Shown here: in pieces, positions 34,490-48,000 of the stretch
Numbering within the stretch: position 1 is the stretch's first letter
How the letters are laid out: each line of letters begins with the position of its first letter
Assembly: GCA_029747015.1 (NCBI GenBank)
Contig: JAKOGI010002967.1
Location: forward strand, 1 to 64,000
Reading direction: 5' to 3'
Length of the DNA stretch: 64,000 nt
Origin: Carnegiea gigantea
Taxonomy: Eukaryota > Streptophyta > Magnoliopsida > Caryophyllales > Cactaceae
Position numbers and translations under genes: made by a program
The notes under the pieces: model-generated
What the model was told of the DNA's origin: nothing
Databases searched by the model: none
Seen by the model: only the letters and a program-made list of their open reading frames with translations

Positions 34490-34879
34490 AACATTGTTCT
34501 CTTCACCACCCTCCTCAGTACCCTCTCTAATCTACTTCCCATGATAACACAATTGCACTACTCTCGAGGATTAGGCTTGGGCTTACTTGGGAGTCTACCA
34601 AGGAGTGTAGATGAAGAGTTAGCTTGTTAGGCAATTTGGGCTTCTAATATTTTATTGTGAGTACTAAGTACATCAACCTTAGAGGCTAATTGTTTGATAT
34701 ACTCATCTTGCTTTTGTTGTGCTAAAAGCATATTCTCCATTATGGCTTCTAAATTAGATTTTTGAGGGGCTTCTTGGAAGATAAGGCAGTCTTTGAAATC
34801 GAGGGGTAGTATAGCATTCGATTAAGGCAAAGGAGGAGTGCTAGACCTATGTCAGAAATTGTTGACATAATTGACTTGG

Positions 34880-35670
34880 TCACTAGCATCTTAGGCAGAT
34901 GGACTCCCGACTTTATAATTCATAGTCAAATGGTTAATGAAATCACAAATTTCACATGAAAGGGAAGGGACATTTGAACTAGCAGAATTTACATTCAAAC
35001 GGTCCCACCTTTGAGTCATAGCATCTAATTTAGCAGAAAGTAAAGTAAGACCATCAAGTTCCAACTTACCTCCAACCCTCTGGGTTGGCTTCTCTGATTG
35101 GACCATTGCTAATTATTAAGCATCACCTCCTCAATGAAGTTATAGGCCTCATCCTCTGTCTTGTTCAGCAAAGTGCCACCTGTCATCGCATCTATAGTGG
35201 ATCGTACCAATTGAGTGACTTCATTATAAAAGGTTTGAATTATCATCTGCCTTTGGAGTCTATGATGAGGGCATAACTGCAACAAAACTTTGAACTGCAC
35301 CCAAGCTTCACAGAGGACTCATGCTCCCTTTGGGTAAAAGTTATGATTTGATTCCTTCAACATGCCATCTCGGTTGGAGGAAAGAACTTGGCAAGGAAAG
35401 CTTTGGTAAGCTCATCCCAAGTAGTCATCAGCCCTAGAGGCAATGAATGGAGCCACGCCCATGCCTTGTCCCTTAATGAAAAAGGAAATAGTCAAAGTCG
35501 TATGGCATTGGTTGAAACTCCGTTAAGTTTCAAAGTACCACACACCTCTGAAAAGACTGAGACGTGTAGATTTGGATTCTCCATTAAGATGCCTCCAAAT
35601 TATGGGTGTTGCACCATGGATATGAGAGCTGATTTGAGCTCAAAATCATGAGCTTCCATAGTAGCCTTGC
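34880..35670 (-). pseudogene. A1 gag remnant
   Basis: Three minus segments fit Athila gag: around 35520-35380 (LRDKAWAWLHSLPLG, WDELTKAFLAKFFPPTEM), 35300-35109 (FKVLLQLCPHHRLQ, QTFYNEVTQLVRSTIDAMTGGTLLNKTEDEAYNFIEE), and 35106-34891 (LSAKLDAMTQRWDRLNVN with CEICD near the knuckle position). A stop precedes the second segment and one frame break separates the third. Confidence 0.83.
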
Positions 35671-35993
35671 AATGCTGGAAGTGATACTATGAACACCCGA
35701 GGTAACGAAATCCCTAACCATTCTTCATTGATCTCCTCCACTTCCTGCCATTTTTGGATAGGTGTCTCAAGCCTTAAGCTTTTGCTCCTCTGCCCTTAGT
35801 TTCTTTTGCCTCGAATGAAAAGTCCTTTCTATCTCTACATCAAATTTGAAAGGGAAAGGACTTCGCATAAAAGAAAGGAAATCCTGCATGTACCACCACA
35901 ACCACTGCCAAAGTAAATCAAATCACAAATAACAACAAAAAAGAAAACTCTTAGTTAATCTATAAACAACTAACTCAATATTTGACAAATTAG

Positions 35994-36011
35994 CCCCCAG
36001 CAACAACGTCA
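35994..36011 (-). promoter_or_regulatory. Primer-binding site of A1 (tRNA-Asp type, mutated)
   Basis: The minus strand reads TGACGTTGTTGCTGGGGG, five bases from the 5' LTR edge. It matches the usual Athila site TGGCGCCGTTGCCGGGGA with mostly transition changes. Confidence 0.72.
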
Positions 36012-36016
36012 AAACT

Positions 36017-37306
36017 TGACACACCGCAAGTGCACAGGTATTGTAGTTTAGATTGAATATCATTTCCATAGAAATCAACGCAATCTATTCAGTTTGATTC
36101 TTCTAAAATCTAAGCAAATTAAGTTTTTAGTTGGCATGTTTTTCTGAAACTAATCTATCAGTAGATCAATGCTAATTGCTGATTTAAGACCTTTGTTAAT
36201 TAAAAATGCCGAGGAATTTGTGTCATCAACAATGAATTAGATCCAATAAATTGTGTTTGTGCTTTATTTGAATTTGAATGAATCAAAGGATAACGATAAA
36301 ACATAATTCAATTCTTTCTTTTAAAATAAACTGAATTATTAGACCAATCTAACTGTCAGTCTTTCAAAGGTTCTCGAATTAGTCCCAGTTAAGGGTTTAG
36401 ATTGTCAATTTTCCTCTCAACACTCAACTTTCTCTCAAAACTTACTATGTCAAGCATAATGTTGTCAACACGATAGTGGATTTCACCTTTTAATACTTTA
36501 TCTAACTATTTAGTGATTTGTAAACAAATTTGGCCTCAATTACTCACAATATTCATAACACAAGAGAGGTTGAAACATGCCAAATAGATAAAGCACAATA
36601 TTTATAAAAATTAGGAATCTAATTCCACTGTTTGGCTAACAAATCCCTAGACTAGAGGAAAAACTACTCACATATAATTATTAAACCAACAAAAGAGATT
36701 AAACTAAAAATCAAAATAACCTAGAACAATTCTAATGGAGTTCAAAGAGTAAAGGATGAGAAGATTCTCAACAACAATGGAGTTCTTTGTTGATTTTTCA
36801 ATCTTCAAGCATCTAACTTGCAAATTGCCACCCCTTAAATCTTCTTCTAGCTCCAAAATTGATAAAAATACTGAGGTATTTGAGAGATTTTTGATAGAGA
36901 ATAACTAGGTTTGTCTTCTCCTGCAACTGAGCACACTTAGATATAACAGCCAACAAGTATTCTCAGTCACAAAACCAAGGAAAATGAATAGTTATAATTG
37001 TTACAGGCCCGCCATAGACCGTGTCCTTCACTACAGACAGTCATGGGGGCCTCTGTCTATGTTGTTTCTTGTTCTTCTTTCCCTCCAAGGGCATAGTAGC
37101 TAGGGAACATTTGTGGTGAGTAAAAAACTTATCATTTAAGGGTCAAGGCTCAACCAACAAGGTCTCAAACCTGGTAATAATCATCAAAGAACTATACCAA
37201 GTGTAAAATGGGAATTTGGGGTATAAATTATAATATGAAGCTCATGAATTTCCTAAGAATGCAACAAAAATGACCAAAAAATGATGTAAACTTTAATCCC
37301 TTGTCA
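36017..37306 (-). repeat. 5' LTR of A1
   Basis: This is the direct repeat partner of 28423-29722. It starts TGACACACCGCAAGTGCACAG and ends CCCTTGTCA on plus, next to the target duplication ATAAC. Many substitutions separate it from its partner, so the insertion is not recent. Confidence 0.92.
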
Positions 37307-37311
37307 ATAAC

Positions 37312-38984
37312 CCTAATATCCGCAATTATGTACGAAAGAGAAGTAAACAAAAAATAAAATAGAAGAAAAAATTGGTGGAACAACCATATCAAATTTGGTG
37401 CACGGTGAAACTAAACGATGCCTTACTAAGATATGCTATACTAAGGATGGGGGAGCATTTTCCAATCCTTCATATTCATGGCATAAGTCACGTCACTCAA
37501 ATGCAATTAAAGCTTTTAAGAACTTAGTCTGTACCGGCGTATGCATCTCATAAGAGTGAATGTAAGAGAATGCTAAGAAAAGCACATTAATAGTAGCTAG
37601 TGCTCTGATGAACTTATCATAAGCATTAGATAATCAAAAAATGATCAAAGAAGGTTATCCCCGTGATTTTTTAAGCAAACCCTATAAATATGCGCCATCG
37701 AGGACAAGGGGACTTATCATAATCAATGACATTCCTTTTAAGAACATCAAGCAAACATTCAGTATGGCCCAAATCTAATTAAAGGTACACATCATTCGAT
37801 GGTTAAAGAGCCTTGAAAGATGATGCTTAGGGGAAAGATAGCATCGTTAGAAAATGGGTGAAGTGGAGATCAAATCAAGGGGATATGGGGAAACATATTC
37901 AACAAGCTCTAGACACGAACTGAGCTCCGTATGCACGACCACCTCAAAAGACTCGCCAAAAGGAATGTTCTCAAGTATGTACTTATCCTTATTAGAATTA
38001 CAATAACACCTTTCACCAAATTCATGATCAGGCACACTAGCCATACTTTCACAACCCTTAGTCTCCTCGAGCTATCTTAGGGAAGCTAAGCGAAGAGGTA
38101 GGGTAAGGGTCATTGGGACATTGTTGAGGGTGTCCAAGGGTATGCTAGTGTCAAGTACACATACAAATAAAGGTGAGGAGAACTCATCATCTCCTTGAAC
38201 ATCACAAAAAGGGTTGTCAAATTAGAGCTCAGTATCAGAGAGGGAAGAGACTCAAAATCACCAAACAAACATTCCTTCGACATGAAGGTCCTAGCCTATG
38301 ATCAACCCATACAAAATAGGTGTCATGCTCTCCAAATGATGTTTAATCAACTCTGAGAACTAGTCTATAAATGTGTGGATCGTGTTTTCCACTAACTATC
38401 TTTTGTTTTCCATTTTATGGTTAGCTAGAGAGTTCACAGTAGGAACATGAAGTCAAGAGTGCATATCATACTTAGATGATTGACAAGAATTGCACTAAGG
38501 GGGGAACATATCAAGGGATTAAAAAGGTTCAACAAAAGGTTGCATAAATTTCCTCAAAATAAGTTTATCATGAAAGGTAAATGGCTTAGGGAGGACTTTC
38601 CGAAGGTACAATGAACCTCCTCGAATTTATGAGTATCCTAAGCCAGCCGTCAAACATAATCCATGTTCCATCAATAGTTTAAGCATGAAAACTCTGATAC
38701 TCTAAAAAAATTATAGGTTTTTCATTCATGCTATATTACCAACATTTACGATTTGTCATTTCTCAAAGGAATACCTATGTCAAGGACATTGAGCAAGGTA
38801 ATATCCTAATATCTATAGAATAACTCTTCTTATATTGGGAAAAAATGGAAAACCAACATCCTTTTTACAAATTTTCAAATTTTTCAATTTTTACAATTTT
38901 GGGTTTAGTAAGGGAAAAATAATGAAGGCACAATTGTAGCACATAAACTATAGAAAAAGAAAAGTGACCTAGTTTTATGTTTCC
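37312..38984 (-). other. Interior of putative Athila-like element A2, unreadable
   Basis: About 1.7 kb lies between the A1 insertion and a primer-site-like sequence at 38985. By position it would be leader and gag, but I cannot recognise a protein in it. The longest minus frame (38044-37847) has no known domain. Confidence 0.35.
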
Positions 38985-39002
38985 TCTCTAGCAATGACAC
39001 CA
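38985..39002 (-). promoter_or_regulatory. Possible tRNA-Asp-type primer site of A2
   Basis: The minus strand reads TGGTGTCATTGCTAGAGA. Against TGGCGCCGTTGCCGGGGA it has six changes, all of C-to-T or G-to-A type. It lies two bases from TGTTGAGAGC at 39005, which would be the LTR edge. Confidence 0.5.
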
Positions 39003-39004
39003 TT

Positions 39005-39459
39005 TGTTGAGAGCATTTGGGAGTAGGGGAAATTGCCCTGTTGTGAGAGGGTGTTGAGGCTAGGCTACTAAATTATTAACCTAGCTAAGATTAAACTAAA
39101 GCAAAAACATTACATGTCTAAAACAATATCAAATTAATTCATCTATCATGAATCCTTTCTAAATATGATTAATTAAACTCATCCAAACAAGCACATAACA
39201 AATAAAAAGCAACACAAAAAATCTTCTAATTACTAATTATCTAATCATCTATTAAATTTAATTAGGAAAACATTAGATCTAATGGCTAGAGAAAACAAAG
39301 AAAAAGTTGTTAGAATGCTCAAAGCCCTTGGATTTTGGACCAAGACCCTAGAAAACAACTTAGGATGTGTATGAATTTCTGACCATTAGGGGATTTTATT
39401 TGATTATGATAGCACTTATTAGAGCTCAGATAGATGTGCCAAAAAGCTCTCTCTCTCTC

Positions 39460-39527
<68 letters not shown>

Positions 39528-40152
39528 CTTTCTTTCTTTTCTCCTTTTGTTTTTTTAATGCGCATGTGTGAAGCCAATAATCCAACTAGTCAAGTGTAGC
39601 ATCCTCAAATCCCAATTTTAACAAACTAATGCTAAGAGCCAATGACTAATTGTGTAAGTAGGTACAAAGATGCCATGATAAGTACAGGTTAGTATAAAAT
39701 CAGGTCAACAATAAATGATCAAATGACTCAGTCATGCAGAACTTTATGCAAGTCTAAGGATCAGAACATGTAAATATGTGCACTTCCCAAAAACAAAACA
39801 AAATCATATTTTTGAAAAAGATTTCATATATTTACACATGGATGTATGGCTTCCTCATCCTTTTATGAAAATACCTAATAACCCCACTGTGGGAACCGAG
39901 TTGCGATGATACAACCACCTAACCCCAAACATAGCCATATCAAACCAAAAGCATGACATGTTTATTCAAAAAATCAAACACACATATCCCCAAAAACAAT
40001 AAACATATACACAAAATCGACATCCGCCTAACAAATGTATACAAACCAAACAATCACCCTAGAGAACAAAGAAAAGATCTAACATAAACACCAAAAAGTA
40101 AACATGTAATATAAACATAAGACAAATAAACGGTGATTGATTTTAGCTATGA
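39005..40152 (-). repeat. Putative 5' LTR of A2
   Basis: It begins TGTTGAGAGC beside the primer-like site. Its right part (39745-40152) repeats 28010-28365. It contains a long CT microsatellite (39447-39522). The exact right edge is a guess based on where homology stops and Copia sequence begins. Confidence 0.5.
39447..39522. repeat. CT microsatellite
   Basis: About 37 CT units interrupted once by CA. It produces an artificial Ser-Leu open frame on plus. Confidence 0.97.
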
Positions 40153-43100
40153 TGTCCTAAGTCACCCTACTCGGCTTCTTTCCTTGCTTTAGAAATTTTA
40201 GTGATCTAAACATTATGAGCCCTGACTCTATCTTCTTGTAGATTTAAGAAGCCCTGAGCCAAGCTCAGAGTAGCACTGTTGTTGATTTTAGCCACTTCTT
40301 CTTCACTATCTCTATATCTAATTAGCTCCAAATCTTTGAAAGATGTTGAGTTCATAGTTCCATGATTGTTTTCTTGCAAAGTCACATGAATGCTTTCTAT
40401 GACGACTTTGGTCTGCTTGTTGTATACTCTGTATGCTTTTCTTTGTTAAGACTATCCAATGAAGATTTCTTCATTGCTCCTTGTGTCAAATTTTGAAGCT
40501 TCTCTTGGTCGTTAATGTTAATGAAGTATTTGTAACTAAATGCTCCAAAGTAAAAGATCTTGAGCATTTTGCCTTTGAGTATCTCAGAAAGAGTTTTCTT
40601 CAAGATAGGTTTGAACAAGAATTTATTGAGAACATAGTTGGCAGTGTTCATTAGCTTCGGCCAAAAGCACCTTAGAAGATCATTATCCTATAGTAACATG
40701 ATGGCTATGTCTTGTAAGGTTAGTTCTTCCCTTCAACCACTTTCCCCCATTTTGTCGTGAAGTTCTTAGTGCAAAGAAGCTATGAGATATTCCAAGTTGA
40801 TCATAGAATTCAATAAATTTTTCTTTGAACTTAGCTTCATGATTAGTTCTTACAACCAGGAAGAGCAATCCTTGAGTTCTTTGAATCTATCTACAAAAAG
40901 CGGTAAATACTTTAAAAGTGTCTATTTTATCTTTCAAGAATAAGACTAGGTTAATAAGGAATAATCATCAACTACTATATAAATATAATCACTTCCACCG
41001 GGACTTCTAATCTAAGACGATTAACAAATCCATATGCAATAATTCAAGGATTTTAAAGCTAAAATAGTTTTTAGGGGCATGAATAAAGATCTGACTTGTT
41101 TTCCTTTTCCAAATGCACTGCAAACTTGATATTTATCATATTTATGCTTAGGAAAACCTCCTAATAGATCATGCTCATGTAAAAAATATGCAAGCTAGTG
41201 TGACCTAATCTTTTATGCCATAACCATGTTTCATCATCAATAAATCTAAAACCTACAAGATGCTTGGAATCAACATGATCAAGATTAATACCATAAACAT
41301 TTTTGAGCCTAGATCTAGATAAAAAGTGTTCCCCAATTTCAAAGCTAGAGGCATTACATTGAACAAAGTTGAACGTTGTGCCCCTTGTTATGTAATTGAG
41401 AAATGCCGAGCAAATTAAATTTAAAACTATAAACTAGGTAAATATTCTTAATGGAATTAGAAGGATCTCTACCAACTTTAATGATTGCACTATTCTTTTT
41501 CTCCACCTCCAAAGGTCATGTTCCCTAGGTCATATACTTCAAGTTTAGAAAACTTTGTTGCATCACCGTTCATATGCCTTGAGCATCTCCTTTAAAGGTA
41601 TCATATATTAGTGTTAGACTTGAAGTATACCTAGAAAACCAACATCAAACCATTCTACTTCCCTTGATTGGAAATTTGTGTATAGGATCTGTCACCATAT
41701 TTAATGGTCTTGTACCCTTAAGTCCCTAAAGCCAAACAATGTTAGAACTAGCACCAGTGTAATTTTAAGAAACACATAAAGTTTTTGTTCTCCAAATAGA
41801 GATTTATGCAAAAACTTTTTAGGGTGCCTTGAACTACTATAAACTTTATGAGAAGGCATCTCTTTGGCAAAGAAGTTTTATTTTCCCACCTAATTCTTCC
41901 TTGAAAGTTTCATTCCATTCTTTTGAGGCATTTTGGTTCTCATGCAATTCATAACAGACTTCTCAAATACGTTTGTCATCTCTTCATTTTTTATAATAAT
42001 GAACATATTTGTCCTGCAAACTTTCTTTTTCATATTTTAAAAGAGTAATTTGCAGAATTGATCTCAGAAAGATACTCTTCTTCAACATTTACACCATGCA
42101 TAAAAACCTCATTATTTTGACATTTCTAAAAAAATGTAATTTTGCGTGGTGAGTTAAAGTATCTTCAGCTCCCTTAAGAACTAATTCGCATTATCCTAAG
42201 AATTTAGCTCTATATTCTTTTTCCTTGCCATTTTCCATGAGACAAAGGTTAGCCACATCCATTTCTTGCACTCTCAATTTTACTGGAGTCATTATCACTC
42301 TATGCAGCTGTAAACGCCTTTTTGCCTTTTCCCTTGAATTTCCTTTTTTCTGTTTTTAATGAGCAATTCTTCATCATGTGTCCTAGTTGTCCACAAAAAA
42401 TGTAGATAACAGGGTTAACACTTTGAGTTCGAAATCTTATAACTTTGTTGCCTTTTGAGGATGACCCTTTGCAAAGCTTCTTAAAATCAAAATTCTTCTT
42501 TTTGAGCGTTTGTGGAAGCTTTTGGCTAGCGTAAAAATCTCATCCTCAAATTTCTAATAATAAGAATCATCCCTACTTTAGTGTCATTGACTATAGCTTT
42601 TAAGGTTACCCCTTTATTTAAGGACTCTTCCTTCTCTTCATGCAAGTGAATCTCGTAGGTTAAAAGTTATCGTACTAGATCCTCTAACTTCAAGGTCTAC
42701 AGATTTTGTTTCTCTTTAATAGTAGTGACCTTGGCTTCCCATTGGTTTCTTGGTGGAATCCTTAGCAACTTTCTTCTGATCTCTTCATTTGACTAGACTT
42801 TTCTAAGAACGGTGATGTTGTTGATGATGTCAATGAATTCGATGTACATCTCCTGAACATCTTCATTGCGAAGCATCTTGAAAAGCTCAAATTGCTGTAC
42901 ATAGTTGCTTATCTTAAACTCTCTGACTTGGCTTGTGCTTTGCATAGGTGGTTACCAATGAATGTCATACTTCTTTAGCTATTTCACAAGTAGAAATTTT
43001 ATTTAGACTCATTAGCATATAATGCATAGTATAAAACATTGAGAGCCTACACTTTATAATGTTGTTCATGAGTGTCCTAGCCAATGGGCTTTGTAGGTTT

Positions 43101-43285
43101 TGCAGTGTTAATAGTATGCATAATAAGGATTGGTGCCCTGACATAACATTGGATACCTCATAATCTTGATCCATCTACTAAATTTGCATGAATATCTTCC
43201 AATGAGCAAAGTTAGATCCATAAAATAAAAGAGGTATGTACACATATTGACCTTAATTGATCTTAACCATTCCTGAGGAAGACAT
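40153..43285 (-). pseudogene. Copia polyprotein remnant C1 (gag to integrase), RT missing
   Basis: Reading right to left on minus: a gag start at about 43285 (MSSSGMVKIN, PLLFYGSNFAHWKIFMQI), a UBN2-type gag segment at 43174-42965 (FYTMHYMLMSLNKISTCEIAKEV), a zinc knuckle at 42403-42362 (YIFCGQLGHMMKNC, first Cys changed to Tyr), a GAG-pre-integrase motif near 41230 (WLWHKRLGHTSL), an integrase core end at 40868-40683 (LGISHSFFALRTSRQNGG), and the post-integrase segment 40651-40397 (NTANYVLNKFLFKPILKKTLSEI). Stops and frameshifts are frequent. The RT and RNase H parts expected left of 40153 are absent; the junction there is with the A2 LTR, so A2 may have inserted into C1. Confidence 0.82.
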
Positions 43286-43343
43286 TATTGTTTACTTACT
43301 TGATGATTAAGTCAGTAAAGATGAGATTTGTCGTGACACTAAT

Positions 43344-44315
43344 TGTGGATCCCAAGTCAGCTAAACCACCTCAGAGGTGGCAAATAGGGTGACACTTGAT
43401 TACAGGAAGCTGAAACTTTAAGCATAAGTTATATTAGATTATAGCAAACTTAAAGATGCTAAATAATATCAAGGTCAATGAGCTAATAGATCAAGGTAGT
43501 TGAGTAAAGCAAGAGTACAGCATAACGTAAAGTACGCGGTGATTGTTAACTTGGTTAACCCCTCTACTGGGCTATCTACCATCCTAAGGACCTTTCTTTA
43601 GCATTCAACTAGCATGAATTAATTGCATAACCAAATGTCTATCAAAGACATTAACAACGAAACACCTTCATGTGATTTGTCCTATGTCCCCATTTAGGAA
43701 GTCCAACCTTTTGTGCAATTCTTCCTACCCTCTTATCTCACAAGGAATGTCAAATGCGCATACAAAGGATAATGATTTGAATTGTTCACTTAAGAGTACA
43801 ATAATGCTTAGAATAAGAACGAAGTTTTTCGCATTTGTGTGTTGCACAATCTTCTTGTTCAGCAAGGTCTCTATTTATAGACAATGAATCAGACCATTGG
43901 ATGATGTCATGCTATTAAAATATTTTGTTAGTGCTTGTCTATAACGGCTACATTTTGGTATAAGGGCCTTAACTAGTGTCCATTTTCTTGACAACTGCTT
44001 AGTCTTGTCCTAGCTTCTTCTATGTTCGATTGGAACTTGTTCAGTCTATAGTTAATAAGCTAGCAATTACATTCCTTTTTTGGCAAGGTAAATGAGCATC
44101 TTATCAAGGTATGATGTTGACACTTTTTGTTCTCAGCAAGGTTGACTGCAGCTATTGTTTGTATGTTTCCAAAAGTCAAATATCTATTGTATATTGAAAA
44201 CTACAAAGTTAATCTTACTTCTTGAAGATTGAATAATATGCATTTAGCAAGATCATTAGTTGACTACACTAGAAATAATTTAATTAACCTTTTTAGTAAG
44301 TGCGGTGATGTATCA
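43344..44315 (-). repeat. Possible 5' LTR of C1
   Basis: The sequence upstream of the C1 gag start would be its 5' LTR. A TG edge (TGTGGATCCC) lies at 43344, 58 bases from the gag ATG, and a CA edge may be near 44315. No second LTR copy exists in the window and no clear primer site was found, so borders are guesses. Confidence 0.3.
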
Positions 44316-44882
44316 CTCTAAGGGCAATAATTAACATAGCCAAATTCTAAGCAAGTGATGGATAAATTGATACAATCATTTGAGTTATGTATACCCATCA
44401 TGGAACTACATATAAATATAATATTTTATTTTAGTGATCAGGTATGCAAATCCTATATTTAATGCAGTTAATTAGTTAATCATAAAATTTATTTTTAATT
44501 GAATATAAGCATAATTAATTCTATGGAATTTTAATGATTCTGACAAGGACATGCCTATCAATATCCTTGATGATGAGAGTCCAAGGTGGTTCAACTCTGG
44601 CATTAAAGCTTCAGGCAACCAATGACCTAGGGAACCTGTCATGAGAGTTACTTTAGATTAACTAAGCACATAGATAGTGTGTAAGCAACTATATATTCAT
44701 GATTGGGCAACCCTAAACTTATAACAAATGTTCATGAAAATAAAAATGTATATTATCATGTCTAGCTTATGATTGTGTCACATTGAGTGGATTCTTCATT
44801 ACTGATGAATGAATATAAAACCATTCAAGTATTTTTCAATCATGCCACTAACATAGTTAATCACAATTAAATACATAAGGAT
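44316..44882. other. Unassigned AT-rich DNA
   Basis: No gene or repeat structure could be supported. On its right, Copia C2 gag sequence starts abruptly at about 44883 without an upstream LTR or gag N-terminus. Confidence 0.4.
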
Positions 44883-45017
44883 ATGATTAAACATTTTTAT
44901 AAAGTGGTACAAAAGACGTCAAGGAGTCTACTTCAAAATTTTGATCATATTATAGCTACTATAGAAGAATCTAAAGATATATCTATGCTTATTTTGACCG
45001 AATTAGTAGGGTCTTTC
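44883..45017 (+). pseudogene. Copia C2 gag, left part
   Basis: The plus frame encodes VVQKTSRSLLQNFDHIIATI then EESKDISMLILTELVGSF, the C-terminal part of a Copia gag (UBN2 family pattern VVEK.LRSL..KFDHVV.AIEESKD). It stops exactly at the G4 insertion: the last codon TTC ends at 45017, and its bases belong to the target duplication CTTTC. The rest of the element continues at 56799. Confidence 0.87.
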
Positions 45018-48000
45018 TGTAACGGCCCGAACCTAATATTCATTTTAATTACATTGAATCATCTTAATTATAAATTAATCAAATTAGGAGACGCATTTCA
45101 AATCAGCATTTTTCATACAGGTATATGTATTTGCACATTTGCAGGTTGAAGCGACAGCGTGACCTCAAAATGGATTCAGAGTTTACTCTTAAATAATGCA
45201 TTAAAAATCTAATAAATAATTGCATGTCCGCTAATTTTTACATCCAAAAGATGAAAAATTTGAAAATCAGAAATTGTAGCCAAAGAAATATCAACTCAAA
45301 TGTATATATATGTATTTATGTAATAAATGGAAAAATAAGAAAATAAATAAATAAATAAAAATCTAAAAAAAAAAAAACCAAAGCAACACATACCAACCGG
45401 CATTCTCTAAATAAAGGCACCAAATTGCGTTGCAACACCAAAGGGAAAACAAATTTCCCAAAATCCCAATTCCCCCTTTTATTTCTCTGCCTTCTTCTTC
45501 TACTTCGCACGCTAGAGACCCGACCCCTTTCCCCTGTTATCATGTTCCACCACTGCGCCAGGCTTCTCGCTAGCCGGCCGTCCACCGCATCGTCGGTCAA
45601 GACACCGGCTACCAACCCCAGCCCCCTTATCTGCTTTTTTCGTGCCCCAACATTAGAACTGCGCTGCCCTTCCTCCTCTGTTGTGCATCCGCTGGCCGCC
45701 CAGCCAGGCTTCGCCACCACGTCGCCGGCCAGCCTGTGGCTGGCCGGTCTGCTGCTATTGCACCACGCGCCATCAGCCCCTCCTCTTCACTTTCCTTTTG
45801 TTCTCCAAGTAGTTGGGAAGGTCAAATCCTAACTCTCTCAAATTGGCTTTGCTTGTTTAATCATTGAATTCTTGTATTAGATGATGTAATTAGCTTTGAT
45901 GAATGTTAATATGTAAATTTCATAGATTTTGGGGTGTTAGATTGAGTTGAATGTGGAAGGTTAAGGGAGAGAATGTTAAGTGAGGGTTTGGAGTTGAATT
46001 TCAATTTCAATTTGATGAGTCAATGAATTCTTATAAGTAACTGAAAGTAATTAATGAGAATCTTGTGTTAAATTATGCATATTGGATGTGTGTGTTATGG
46101 TCATGAGTGGATTATTAGGGTTGGGAGTTGAATGGAATTAATGGATTATTCGAGGGTCAGAGAAATGTGGCCATGGATATTGCAATTTAGGGTTTTTGAC
46201 TAATGTTTATTTTAATCATGTTCATTAAAATTATATTGCCTTATGGGTCCTTAAATAAGTCGGTTGTGCTAGTCAAAGTGAACTATATGTTGGAAGGTTG
46301 AGTTGCGACCATGAACTTAATGGATTAAGGGGTTATAGCTTGAATAATGCTTAAGTTATGCTATGTTGATTTGTTAGTGACAAAAAAAAAGTCAACTATA
46401 TGAATTCGATGATGTTTAAATAAGTTCTGATGATAATTGTTACATATATACATGTGGGTGATGTGCTGGATACTTGTGTGTAAGTATTCATGTCAGGATC
46501 ATGGTTTGGCAACTAGGGTAGTAGATTGGGTGAAACTTAGACTTGTTAATGTTGAGTTAATTAATTCTAATAAAATTGGAGATATGTGTAACCGTGAATT
46601 TGATGGATAAGGGCTTTTGGATAATGCTTATTTTAAATGTGTTCATTTTAAATATGTTTCTTCATCAGTGTTAAATGAGTTATTATGTTAATTAAAGAGA
46701 AACGTACATGTTAATTAAAGAGAAACGTACATGCGTAAGAGGTGTTGTGTGAGTATATGTTATGAAATGAAGGTGATTAAGCGGTTGCTAACTTGGTACT
46801 AATACGAGAGTCTTAGGGTTGTAATGTCAATAAAAACACAAGCTCGATTATGGTTGATTTGGTGGCTTAAGTGCATCACAGTAAATAACTGAATCAAATT
46901 CATGAGAATTGGTTGTTCGAATGTTGTAAGTTGGGTGTGTTATTACCCTGAGTTGGTGATACAAGGTTCAAGGTTGGCTGAAGTTTAGGCTTAGTTAGGC
47001 GACTTTTAACAATATTTAAGTGAGTCTTGGTAGTATTTGAATCGAAAGCCTAAGTATAACGATGATTCGTTAAAAAGGGAAGCAACAATCTTAATAATAA
47101 TTTCATAAAACCTCTCAATCTCATTCTAATCACAAAAAGTACAAACTGAAGCAGGAATGAGGCCACTTCTGTCTCTTCATGCTGCCAACGCATGTTTCTC
47201 ATTATAAAGGAGAGAGAATCTCAAAGACCAGGTACGTACATTGCCTATGCTTTGCAAAAAACTCACATGTTTCTCAGCAATGAAAAATTAATATAAGATT
47301 CATTTGACGAACTAATTTTCTCAACGTTTTGTCACATAAACAAGTGGCCCCGCCCAATTATCAATCATCAAGGCTTATGCCCATCAATATACCCGCGCAC
47401 GGTGTCAACTCAGACTTCTCGATCGGCCTAGGAGGTGAGCACCTAAAGTATGATTGTGTCTAGAGGTACGTCGACCAGGGGGTCCACTTCCAGATAATAA
47501 TCAGTTAAGCAATTTTAATGTGCTCTTTCTCTCTCTCTCTCTCTCTCCTGTTTGCAAAACAAAATATTTTGAAATGTGGTCGGCCCAATTAATTTCACAT
47601 AAAACTTATTTTACTGCATAGGAATGTACGTATTGAGCTTCGACTTATCGTTTTCATGTTTTCATGTTTTCTATTGTGGGTATGGGGAGAAATGAATAGT
47701 CATCCTCCTGAGAAACCAGAAAGCAGCAAAATAATGGACGTTTACTGATTGCTAGCTAGTCAACGCTCATAGAGATGATAGGTTAGTAACTTGGAGATTG
47801 TGTGTTGTTATTCTTTTGAAACCTGAGGATAATAATGCTTAGCATTGGTACATTAAGTTATCACATGGGCGATAAATAGTATGAGTAGACAAATATTTAT
47901 TTTGGGTAATTTCCAAGGTTTAGTAAATTAGGTAGCCTTGTTCTATTCTGGAACGGCGGTAATGCCTCCAATCAGATTAAAAGCCTTCTGCTGCAAATTA

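Larger units (their letters stand above)
28423..37306 (-). mobile_element. Athila-like Ty3/Gypsy element A1, lacking RT and integrase
   Basis: This 8884 bp element on minus is flanked by perfect target duplications ATAAC (28418-28422 and 37307-37311). Its LTRs of about 1.3 kb start TGATA/TGACA on plus. The primer site resembles the tRNA-Asp type used by Athila. Going right to left it carries gag, protease, a spacer with the Athila-typical phrase GCTTATTGGGAGCCAACCC, and an ATHILA ORF-1-like frame. No RT, RNase H or integrase sequence lies between protease (ends about 34060) and the spacer (33432-33458). Such an element would need enzymes from elsewhere to move. All frames are now broken. Confidence 0.92.

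Noticed and set aside
39367..39558. Ser-Leu repeat protein
   Set aside because: Translation of a CT microsatellite.
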